This document shows, in pieces, positions 7,188 through 13,663 of a stretch of DNA of 19,607 bases. The DNA comes from Treponema sp. GTDB lineage: Bacteria; Spirochaetota; Spirochaetia; Treponematales; Breznakiellaceae. Where the stretch lies: the NCBI GenBank assembly GCA_031258505.1, contig JAIRMT010000083.1:1-19607 (forward strand). Reading direction: 5' to 3'. The notes under the pieces are model-generated. The model saw nothing but the letters and a program-made list of their open reading frames with translations, made no database searches and had not been told where the DNA came from. Made by a program: the position numbers and the translations under genes. How positions within the stretch are numbered: position 1 is the stretch's first letter; the number at the start of each line of letters is the position of its first letter.

Positions 7188-9301
7188 TGATTGCTATGAA
7201 TCTTAAAACAGTAACTTTTCGTATCTGTAGCGGAGTTCTTGTGGGACTTTTTCTGACAGTGTTTGTACCCAGTAGGGATGCAGCTTGTCGCGCGCTTTAT
7301 GAGGTGTGGGGAAACCCTGAAAGCACCCTGCGCACTGCGCCCACGCCAGCACCAGCGCCTACAGCCACCACGCCAGCACCAGCGCCTACAGCCACCACGC
7401 CAGCACCAGCACCAGCACCAGCTCCAGCGCCTACAGCCACCACGCCAGCGCCAGCTCCAGCGCCTACAGCCACCACGCCAGCGCCAGCTCCAGCACCAGC
7501 GCCTACAGCCACCACGCCAGCACCAGCACCAGCACCAGCACCAGCGCCCGCTCCAGCGCCCGCTCCAGCGCCTACAGCCACCACGCCAGCGCCCGCTCCA
7601 GCGCCTACAGCCACCACGCCAGCACCAGCACCAGCACCAGCACCAGCGCCCGCTCCAGCGCCTACAGCCACTACGCCCGCTCCAGCGCCTACAGCCACCA
7701 CGCCAGCGGCCACTACGCCCGCTCCAGCACCAGCACCAGCGCCTACAGCCACCACGCCAGCGCCAGCGCCTACAGCCACCACGCCAGCGCCAGCGCCTAC
7801 AGCCACCACGCCAGCGCCTGAGACTACCGCGCCAGTGAGAAGCGCACTGTTTAGAGCGGACTTTGAGGCTGCTGCCGATGGCTTTGTTGGCAGAAGCCAG
7901 AACGAAATTTTAACCGTAAGTGATGAAGCGGCGCTATCCGGCGTTCATGCGCTCAAGGTCGAGGGGCGAACTTCATCATGGCACGGGCCGTCGCTGGACA
8001 TTACCCAGAAGATCAGCGTGGGAAAAGAGTACACCGTATCAGTATGGGTAAAACTCATTGAGCCGGAACAGGCACAGATCAGCCTGTCAACCCAAATCGG
8101 CAGTGGAAGCGGCGCATCGTATAACAACCTGCAAAGCAAGCAAGTCTCGCAAAACAGCGACTGGGTCGAACTGCGGGGAACCTACCGTTACCTCTCCACA
8201 GACTTCGTGAGTGTCTATGTGGAAAGCGCTGTCGCCACTGCGTCATTCTACATTGACAGCGTCAGTATAGTAGAAGAAGACAGCCAGCCGGCTGTTGTGG
8301 AAGACATAACGCCGCTCAAAAACGCTTACACCGACTTTTTCCCCATCGGGAGCATCGCATCTGCCAAGGATTTAAGCGGCCTGCGTCTTGAATTGTTAAC
8401 CAAGCATTTCAATATCGTTACCGCTGAAAATGCCATGAAGCCTGGTGAATTACAGCCACGCAAAGGGGAGTTTACCTTTAATGCTGCCGACGCCATTGTC
8501 AACACGATGCTGGAACACGGCATCGCTATGCACGGCCACACACTGGCCTGGCATCAGCAGACCGGCGCGTGGATGCATACCGACGCGGATGGTCTGCCTC
8601 TGCCCCGGGAGGAGGCGCTTGAAAACCTCACCTCGCACGCAAAAACAGTGGCCGAGCATTTCAAGGGCAGGGTCGTTTCGTGGGACGTACTCAATGAGGC
8701 AATAAACGACGGGCTTACGGCTGAACTAGCTGCTGACTGGCGGGCGTCTCTGCGGAACAGCCCCTGGTTACAAGCCATTGGCGATGACTATATCGAAGCT
8801 GTGTTCCTCGCGGCGCAGGAGGCTGACCCAGACGCGAAGCTGTATTACAACGATTACAACCTGAACAACCAGAACAAGGCAACCGCTGTCTATAACATGG
8901 TGAAAGAGCTTAATGAGAAATACCCAGGACTTATTGATGGTATTGGTATGCAGGGGCATTACGATCTCAATACCAATCCTGCTGATGTTGAACGGTCTAT
9001 ACAGCAATTCATCTCGCTTGGCGTTGAGGTCAGCATTACTGAACTGGATATAAGCGCTGGTACAGACGGACGTTTAAGCGATAATGCCAGTCTCCAGCAG
9101 GCGCTCTTGTACGCACGCTTGTTCAGCATATTCAGGCAATATAAGGAAAACATCGGGCGTGTAAGTATTTGGGGCCTTGATGATGGTTCAAGCTGGCGGG
9201 CTGACCGGAGTCCGACACTCTTCGACCGCTCGTTCAAGGCAAAACCAGCGTTTTACGCAGCGACTGATCCTGACGCCTTTATCGCCGAGTATCAGCAGTA
9301 A
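7160..9301 (+). CDS. Secreted endo-1,4-beta-xylanase, CBM22-GH10, with Pro/Ala/Thr linker
   Basis: Cleaves internal beta-1,4 links of xylan outside the cytoplasm. 713 residues from the first ATG. Domains: export signal (hydrophobic core about residues 24-37), a low-complexity linker (60-227) with 12 TATTP units separated by variable AP runs, a CBM22-like xylan-binding module (229-375, with the typical SSWHGPSLDIT segment), then a GH10 barrel (385-705). Acid/base Glu513 is in WDVLNEA and nucleophile Glu628 in ITELDI; WHQQT and the GMQGHYD strand are also present. A Cys at 43 (DAAC) is a poor lipobox, so release or membrane anchoring is undecided. The start is uncertain: ATG at 7160 lies beyond a hairpin after AGGAGG, while ATG at 7196 gives a more typical signal peptide but has no ribosome site. 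Only large gene on plus. Confidence 0.95.
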   Translation: MSKGLGSHAVIAMNLKTVTFRICSGVLVGLFLTVFVPSRDAACRALYEVWGNPESTLRTAPTPAPAPTATTPAPAPTATTPAPAPAPAPAPTATTPAPAPAPTATTPAPAPAPAPTATTPAPAPAPAPAPAPAPAPAPTATTPAPAPAPTATTPAPAPAPAPAPAPAPTATTPAPAPTATTPAATTPAPAPAPAPTATTPAPAPTATTPAPAPTATTPAPETTAPVRSALFRADFEAAADGFVGRSQNEILTVSDEAALSGVHALKVEGRTSSWHGPSLDITQKISVGKEYTVSVWVKLIEPEQAQISLSTQIGSGSGASYNNLQSKQVSQNSDWVELRGTYRYLSTDFVSVYVESAVATASFYIDSVSIVEEDSQPAVVEDITPLKNAYTDFFPIGSIASAKDLSGLRLELLTKHFNIVTAENAMKPGELQPRKGEFTFNAADAIVNTMLEHGIAMHGHTLAWHQQTGAWMHTDADGLPLPREEALENLTSHAKTVAEHFKGRVVSWDVLNEAINDGLTAELAADWRASLRNSPWLQAIGDDYIEAVFLAAQEADPDAKLYYNDYNLNNQNKATAVYNMVKELNEKYPGLIDGIGMQGHYDLNTNPADVERSIQQFISLGVEVSITELDISAGTDGRLSDNASLQQALLYARLFSIFRQYKENIGRVSIWGLDDGSSWRADRSPTLFDRSFKAKPAFYAATDPDAFIAEYQQ
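7337..7840 (+). repeat. Low-complexity repeat encoding the xylanase linker
   Basis: About 500 bp of near-identical CCAGCA/CCAGCG hexamers and CCTACAGCCACCACG blocks. All length changes between blocks are multiples of three, so the frame stays open. It encodes (AP)n-TATTP, an extended flexible spacer between membrane or signal region and the CBM. The opposite strand reads as a spurious Gly/Ala/Val ORF. Confidence 0.95.
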
Positions 9302-9312
9302 GAACATACCAC

Positions 9313-9341
9313 AAAACGCGCGTATTCCGCGCGTTTTTTTT
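9313..9341 (+). terminator. Rho-independent terminator between xylanase and ogt, probably bidirectional
   Basis: AAAACGCGCG-TATTC-CGCGCGTTTT is a perfect 10-bp stem followed by four more Ts on plus, 12 bases after the xylanase stop. The minus strand has A8 before and TTTT inside the stem end, so it may also end ogt transcription, whose stop is 28 bases away. Confidence 0.9.
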
Positions 9342-9369
9342 GTACAACCCTCTTCTTAACCCTGTTTCC

Positions 9370-9873
9370 TCAGGCGTCTGATAAGCGAAGAACTCCCTCC
9401 AGCGCCAGTAATGCCCGTTTACGGTCAAGGCCGCCGCCATAGCCGGTGAGACTGCCATCCGCGCCAATGACGCGGTGGCAGGGAATGATGATGCTGATGG
9501 GGTTATGTCCAACCGCGCCGCCTATAGCCCGTGCATAGAAGCCTTTGCTGCTGCCGAGTTTGTGGGCAAGCTCGCCGTAGCTTGTGGTTTCGCCATAAGG
9601 GATTTGCAGTAAAAGGTTCCACACGACGCCCCTGAACGCGGTACTGTTGTGGGGATTGAGCGGCGGCGTTATAGCAGGCGCCTTGCCTGAAAAGTAGGTC
9701 GCCAGCCACTTGCGGACCTGCTCAAACACCGGCATCTGTGGCGCATCGCTCCAGCCCGCCGTGTCTGGCGCGAAACGCTGCTGCTCAATAAAATCAAGCC
9801 TAATGAGCGCGTTGTTTTCTGCCGCTGCCCGCATAGCGCCAACAGGGGTATCAATGACGCAGGTATAGATCAT
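9370..9873 (-). CDS. ogt: Methylated-DNA--protein-cysteine S-methyltransferase
   Basis: Suicide repair protein that moves the alkyl group of O6-alkylguanine or O4-alkylthymine to its own cysteine. 167 residues, the normal length for the Ogt type without the Ada regulatory domain. The acceptor Cys132 is in IPCHRVIG; upstream are the helix-turn-helix region IPYGETTSYGELA (91-103), the arginine finger region YARAIGGAVGHNP (Arg115) and downstream LTGYGGGLDRK. The ATG at 9873 has GGAGAG upstream. It converges on the xylanase, sharing a terminator. Its upstream region carries two overlapping inverted repeats (9901-9921). Confidence 0.96.
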   Translation of the reverse strand: MIYTCVIDTPVGAMRAAAENNALIRLDFIEQQRFAPDTAGWSDAPQMPVFEQVRKWLATYFSGKAPAITPPLNPHNSTAFRGVVWNLLLQIPYGETTSYGELAHKLGSSKGFYARAIGGAVGHNPISIIIPCHRVIGADGSLTGYGGGLDRKRALLALEGVLRLSDA

Positions 9874-9900
9874 ATTCTCTCCAGTTTGTTTCTTTACAAT

Positions 9901-9921
9901 CCATGCGCTCGCATGGAGCGC
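9901..9921. promoter_or_regulatory. Overlapping inverted repeats upstream of ogt
   Basis: CCATGCG-CT-CGCATGG (9901-9916) and GCGCTC-GCATG-GAGCGC (9905-9921) share bases, so only one can form at a time. They lie about 30-50 bases before the ogt start and could be an operator or a leader switch. No regulator is identified. Confidence 0.35.
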
Positions 9922-9937
9922 GACACAATACCTTCCA

Positions 9938-10262
9938 GACTATAGCGACTTCTTAGTCTCTTGTCCCGTCTTTACAAAGGACTATAACACCTCTCTAGTC
10001 TCTTGTCCCGTATTTACTCATGACTTTAACACCTCTCTCTTCTCTTGTCCCGTCTTTTCAAAGGACTTTAACACCTCTATAGTCTCTTGTCCCGTCTTTA
10101 CAAAGGACTATAACACCTCTATAGTCTCTTGTCCCGTCTTTACAAACGACTATAACACCTCTATAGTCTCTTGTCCAATCTTTACAAAGGACTATAACAC
10201 CTCTATAGTCTCTTGTCCAATCTTTACAAAGGACTATAACACCTCTATAGTCTCTTGTCCAA
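9938..10262. repeat. 42-bp tandem repeat array (seven full units plus partial ends)
   Basis: Units begin at 9954, 9996, 10038, 10080, 10122, 10164 and 10206, with a partial unit at 10248 and a degenerate half-unit from 9938. The unit runs TAGTCTCTTGTCCCGTCTTT, ACAAAGGACTATAACACCTC, TA. The right-hand copies are nearly identical; the left-hand ones have drifted. Every unit junction forms GACTATA-ACACCTC-TATAGTC, a 7-bp stem with a 7-base loop (perfect at 10106-10126, 10148-10168, 10190-10210 and 10232-10252). There are no unique spacers, so it is not CRISPR. As 42 is a multiple of three, one minus frame stays open with a 14-residue repeat (TRDYRGVIVLCKDW), but it lacks a ribosome site and starts at TTG. 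Confidence 0.95.
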
Positions 10263-10582
10263 CGGTAAGGTTTTAGACTCCGCATACAATACGCTTTCAA
10301 GGAGAAATCTAAATCTTCAATACTCTGCCGCTCTACGCCTGGGATTCTTTATTGCCGGCGCGTCCCATAACTCAGAACGACCGGCAGGTATGGCTCTCCT
10401 AAGCCCAACTATTCAGTCGCTAGACAAGGGGTTTCCTTCCCGCAAGACCCTCGCAAACTTTTGCCGACATATCGGCAAACCTTCTCTAAGTACGATTCGG
10501 AAAGGTCCGATGTATTAGGGCGCCAGTAATCCCATATCTAAGTCAGGGATTTTACAGCGGTTTTGATAACCCATGGTTTTTC
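10263..10582. other. Intergenic stretch without a convincing gene
   Basis: About 320 bases between the 42-bp array and the end of the cyclophilin-FKBP gene. A plus frame is open from a TTG at 10255 to 10518 (87 codons) but has no ribosome site or recognisable product. A good hairpin, TTTGCCGA-CATA-TCGGCAAA, lies at 10460-10479, and AATCCC pairs with GGGATT at 10528-10551; either could end minus-strand transcription, though neither has a clean T-tract. Confidence 0.5.
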
Positions 10583-11656
10583 CTACTTTATGGCGACCAG
10601 TTCCATCTCAAACACCAGAAAGCTGTTTGCCGGAACTGGGCCGGTGGCTGTAGCGCCAAAGGCAAGCTCCGGCGGGATGACCACGAGGCGTTTCTCGCCA
10701 ACCTTCATGTCCAGCAGAGTTTCCTCCCAGCCGGCTATGCTCAAACGTCCCTGTCCAAGTGGAAAGTCCTGGGGGCCGCCGTGCAGGTCAGAGTTATCAA
10801 GGGTCTGGCCTGAAAGTAACATCATCTTGTAGTTGATTGACACGGTTTTACCAGCGACTGGCTTTGCGCCGCGCCCTTCTTGCTGGATGATGAAATGGAT
10901 GCCAGAGGCGCTGACTGTAGCAGTGGGATACTTACGCTTAATCTCGGCAATAGCAGCTTCTCGTTGCGCCCGCATCCGCGCTGTTGCCGATACACTCGCG
11001 TTTCGTAACAGCGTGTCAAACGTAAGCTGATCCGCCTTAAACGCCTGCGCCTCTGGGCCATTGCGGATAATCTCGACGCGGGTGATACGGTCGCCCTGCC
11101 TGATGGCATTTACCACTGACTGTCCCTGGACTACCTTGCCGAACACCGTGTGTTGGCCGTCCAGCCAAGGCGTGGCCACATGGGTAATAAAGAACTGGCT
11201 CCCGTTGGTGCCGGGGCCGGCATTGGCCATGGACAGAACGCCTGGGCTGTTGTGTTTAAGACTCGCATCGATCTCGTCCGGGAAGCGGTATCCTGGACCG
11301 CCTGTGCCATTACCGAGCGGGTCGCCGCCCTGAATCATGAAGTTTGCAATGACGCGGTGAAAAGTAAGCCCGTCGTAAAAGGGCTTGCCAATGGTGTTGT
11401 TCATTTTACCTTCGGCCAGCGCCACAAAGTTACACACCGTGAGCGGGGTTTTCTGGTACTCAAGCCGTACTACAATGTCTCCCCGGCTGGTACTGATTCG
11501 GGCGAAAAGGCCATTTCCCAGCGAATCCTCGGTCGCGGCAAACACGACGCTGTTGACCATAAACAGCAGCACAAAGCTCCCAAGACCCATTCTGGGTCTG
11601 AACCAATCGTTAAAAATACGCATAAGAAACTGTATCATAAACAGCGCTTGAAACAC
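10583..11656 (-). CDS. Exported dual-domain peptidyl-prolyl isomerase: cyclophilin fused to FKBP
   Basis: Catalyses cis-trans isomerisation of prolyl bonds during folding of exported proteins. A hydrophobic segment (residues 23-41, GLGSFVLLFMVNSVVFAA) is a signal peptide or anchor. Cyclophilin domain about 50-200: FHRVIANFMIQGGDP (catalytic Arg101, Gln109), SMANAGPGTNGSQFFIT and WLDGQHTVFGKV. A helical linker (about 205-245) leads to an FKBP domain (about 260-357): VSINYKMMLLSG, SIAGWEETLLDMKVGEK (Trp310), VIPPELAFG and a VPANSFLVFEMEL end. Both active-site regions look intact. The start is uncertain: GTG at 11656 has AGGA upstream, while ATGs at 11638, 11623 and 11590 have none but give more usual signal lengths. 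A TATGAT box at 11686-11691 (minus) may be its -10. Transcribed alone, divergent from the acidic-protein gene. Confidence 0.93.
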   Translation of the reverse strand: MFQALFMIQFLMRIFNDWFRPRMGLGSFVLLFMVNSVVFAATEDSLGNGLFARISTSRGDIVVRLEYQKTPLTVCNFVALAEGKMNNTIGKPFYDGLTFHRVIANFMIQGGDPLGNGTGGPGYRFPDEIDASLKHNSPGVLSMANAGPGTNGSQFFITHVATPWLDGQHTVFGKVVQGQSVVNAIRQGDRITRVEIIRNGPEAQAFKADQLTFDTLLRNASVSATARMRAQREAAIAEIKRKYPTATVSASGIHFIIQQEGRGAKPVAGKTVSINYKMMLLSGQTLDNSDLHGGPQDFPLGQGRLSIAGWEETLLDMKVGEKRLVVIPPELAFGATATGPVPANSFLVFEMELVAIK

Positions 11657-11685
11657 AACGACATTCCTGTCCGAACAGATCGCTT

Positions 11686-11691
11686 ATCATA
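11686..11691 (-). promoter_or_regulatory. Possible -10 box for the cyclophilin-FKBP gene
   Basis: TATGAT on the minus strand, giving a leader of about 20 bases before the GTG at 11656. No good -35 hexamer is seen at the right distance. Confidence 0.3.
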
Positions 11692-11734
11692 ACTTAGATG
11701 TGCTTATTTTATTACTAATTTATGAAAAAACCAG

Positions 11735-11764
11735 TTGACAGATATAGAATCTCTCTTTTATGTT
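11735..11764 (+). promoter_or_regulatory. Sigma70-type promoter of the acidic-protein gene
   Basis: TTGACA (11735-11740), an 18-base spacer and TATGTT (11759-11764) in AT-rich DNA, about 40 bases before the start codon. Confidence 0.55.
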
Positions 11765-11803
11765 TCAAGAGAAATTAAATTCCTAATCAATATGGAGAAT
11801 TAT

Positions 11804-12070
11804 ATGATGATAAAAACCATGCGGTTTTCTAAAGACAGGTGGGACTCGTCTGACGAGCTTACCCTGTTGCCAATTGACGCGCGCAATAGATGCGCAAGCG
11901 TCTTTCCCAACCCCCTGTTCGCCCTTGGCGATGACGACGACGAGTTTGACGACTATGAGGATGACTTTGACGATGATGATGACGACGAAGAAGAAGACGA
12001 GTTTGACGACTACGACGACGAGTTTGACGATGAAGAAGAGGACGAACTCGACGACGAAGACGACTTGTAA
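11804..12070 (+). CDS. Small extremely acidic protein (88 aa), family unknown
   Basis: Start chosen at ATG 11804: GGAG lies six bases before it and a TTGACA promoter begins at 11735, so a longer frame opening at the TTG of that hexamer is not credible. Residues 1-42 are ordinary (basic MRFSKDRW, then DARNRCASVFPNPLFALG). Residues 43-88 are almost purely Asp/Glu (38 of 46), broken only by Phe, Tyr and Leu at intervals (EFDDYEDDF style). Such tails occur in histone- or RNA-mimic proteins, in RNA polymerase delta subunits and in cation-binding proteins, but the N-terminal part matches none that I recognise. It converges on rsfS and its last 61 bases overlap the rsfS end. Real expression is supported by promoter and ribosome site; the role is unknown. 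Confidence 0.72.
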   Translation: MMIKTMRFSKDRWDSSDELTLLPIDARNRCASVFPNPLFALGDDDDEFDDYEDDFDDDDDDEEEDEFDDYDDEFDDEEEDELDDEDDL

Positions 12071-12447
12071 ACCAAGTCAGCGGCTCCCCATAGACGCTCC
12101 AGCTCGTAAAAAAAGCGGGCCTTTTCTGTCATAAGGTGGATAACAATGGCGCCCAAATCAATGAGGCGCCATTCGTCATCCATGATAAGACGTTCCGCGC
12201 CGCGCTGCTGCTCACGGAGTCGGGGCGAAACACGCAGGATATCAATGCCCTTTTCAAGGCAAAAATCTTTGATATGCCGTTCAAGCCCTTGCTGGTGGGC
12301 GCTGCTTGTTACTGTGGCTATCACGAAGAAGTCTGTCCATGCGTTAAGCCCGCGTAGGTCCAGCGCCACTACGTCCACACCCCGATGTTCTTCAAGAAGC
12401 GCGCCGAGGGCTCTGCTTAGGTCAATTTGAGATAACGTATCGTCCAT
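12010..12447 (-). CDS. rsfS: Ribosome silencing factor RsfS with a poly-serine tail
   Basis: Binds ribosomal protein L14 and blocks joining of the subunits when nutrients are low. The core (to about residue 127) matches E. coli RsfS: VDVVALDLRGLNAWTDFFVIATVTSSAH, a helical middle, then DDEWRLIDLGAIVIHLMTEKARFFYELERLW. After LVYK the frame runs into the antisense of the acidic-protein gene and reads 13 Ser, Asn, 3 Ser before TAG, giving 145 residues where 105-120 is usual. Start: ATG at 12447 has AGGA 10 bases upstream; a GTG at 12456 is only two bases from it and less likely. The start overlaps the end of lytR by 26 bp. Last gene of the rplU operon, in the common nadD-(lytR)-rsfS order. Confidence 0.93.
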   Translation of the reverse strand: MDDTLSQIDLSRALGALLEEHRGVDVVALDLRGLNAWTDFFVIATVTSSAHQQGLERHIKDFCLEKGIDILRVSPRLREQQRGAERLIMDDEWRLIDLGAIVIHLMTEKARFFYELERLWGAADLVYKSSSSSSSSSSSSSNSSS

Positions 12448-13660
12448 TAAAGTCACTTCCTAGAATAAGGGTAAAGTCAGTTGTGTACTCAAGAGTTGGT
12501 ACAAGCAGTTCCAGCCCAAGGATGTCCTCGCTTGTAGTCGCCTCAAATTCGATATTACTGCATTGAATCACGCTTCCAAAGATACGCGCCATGTTTTCGT
12601 TACCAGAACGGTCGATGATAATGGTGTCCCGCCGCTTCTCTTCCGAGTTCTTGATCTCGGTAACATCATAGCCAAAGCCGCGCAGTAACTCGGCGGTTCT
12701 GGCGGCAAGCCCATTAACATCAGTGCCATTCAGTACCTCCACTGTGAAGATGCGGTCAGTGGCTGCGCCTTCAGCAGGCCGAGTTAGCCCCTGCTGGGTC
12801 TGGCGCACGATGTCTTTAATCAGGCTTCCGTCGTAATAGGGCAGGAGGAGCGTCTGGCCTGAAACTTCACGGGCTGTCCCGCCAACAGACTGAATGCTCA
12901 CCCGATCCATGTTGATGCCAGCGTATTCGTCAAAAAGCCGTTCTCGTATACGTAAGTTCATGTTGGTGCGGAGCATGGACTGGTAGATATGGGTAACCTC
13001 TGGGTTCTTGAGGAACTCGTGCCGTTCTCCGAGGCGTTTAATCAGCCCAAGGAAAAAGCGTTGTCTGCGGAAACTGATGAGTTCGCCGTCTTCCTCCGGC
13101 AGTTCATACGAGACGTAGAGCTGCGCCTTGTCCCCATCAAGCCGTGTTTTGCCGGAAGGAAAGAGAATCGGCGGCTCTTCATCATAGATTTCCATCCGCG
13201 ATGGGATAAGAAGCTCCACACCTTCAATGAGATCAACCACCTTGCCAAGGTTTGGGGTATCCAGCACAAACGAATATGTTATGGGAACCCCCAGAAGCCG
13301 CGCTACCTCGTTTTTAAAGGCAGCTATCTTCTGCGGCTCATAGACCGTGTCAATGCGATCAACGCGGTTTACCTTCTGGAGGATGAGGCCAAGCTCGCCG
13401 GGTATGTCAAATATCGAAGCCCGCCTAGTTGCCGGATAGTACATGAGTACATAAGTTCCCAGGGGCTTACCACCATTACCCTCAAGCACAAACAGGGTGT
13501 TGATAACCCGCTCTCCAGCAATAATCCCCTCAAGCGGGTCAGAACGCAGAGTCTGAACCGTAACAAGAACGCCTGCTCCCAAAAACACTATAATAGCGAT
13601 AAGGAGTACCACGCTTGCGTCAAAGCGGGTATTGTTCGTTGTTGGCGTGTTCTTTTTCAT
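12422..13660 (-). CDS. LytR-CpsA-Psr family protein with LytR C-terminal domain
   Basis: Membrane-anchored protein of 412 residues. One transmembrane helix (about 17-38, VVLLIAIIVFLGAGVLV), a long extracytoplasmic LCP-like region (about 50-285) with GTYVLMYYPATRRASIFDIP, RVDRIDTVY and a FRRQRFFLGLI segment, and a LytR_C domain (about 313-405; VEVLNGTDVNGLAARTAELL). LCP proteins of other bacteria transfer polymers to peptidoglycan; spirochaetes have no teichoic acids, so the acceptor and donor here are open. The usual basic residues of the LCP pyrophosphate site are only partly recognisable (Arg-Arg-Gln-Arg stretch), so activity is uncertain. The ATG is 3 bases after the nadD stop and its end overlaps rsfS. 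Confidence 0.82.
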   Translation of the reverse strand: MKKNTPTTNNTRFDASVVLLIAIIVFLGAGVLVTVQTLRSDPLEGIIAGERVINTLFVLEGNGGKPLGTYVLMYYPATRRASIFDIPGELGLILQKVNRVDRIDTVYEPQKIAAFKNEVARLLGVPITYSFVLDTPNLGKVVDLIEGVELLIPSRMEIYDEEPPILFPSGKTRLDGDKAQLYVSYELPEEDGELISFRRQRFFLGLIKRLGERHEFLKNPEVTHIYQSMLRTNMNLRIRERLFDEYAGINMDRVSIQSVGGTAREVSGQTLLLPYYDGSLIKDIVRQTQQGLTRPAEGAATDRIFTVEVLNGTDVNGLAARTAELLRGFGYDVTEIKNSEEKRRDTIIIDRSGNENMARIFGSVIQCSNIEFEATTSEDILGLELLVPTLEYTTDFTLILGSDFNGRYVISN

Positions 13661-13663
13661 TGT

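Noticed and set aside
7297..7809. 170-codon minus ORF made of Gly, Ala and Val
   Set aside because: It is the antisense of the Pro/Ala/Thr linker; repeats of CCAGCA keep every frame open.
9938..10262. CRISPR array
   Set aside because: Units are direct tandem copies of 42 bp without unique spacers, and no cas gene is present.
10058..10300. 80-codon minus ORF of 14-residue repeats
   Set aside because: Open only because 42 is a multiple of three; TTG start without a ribosome site and stops in the older repeat copies. Kept as part of the repeat entry.
10255..10518. 87-codon plus ORF after the 42-bp array
   Set aside because: TTG start inside the repeat, no ribosome site, no recognisable product.
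11735..11803. N-terminal extension of the acidic protein from TTG 11735
   Set aside because: The TTG is the -35 hexamer TTGACA of its promoter; ATG 11804 has a well-placed GGAG.
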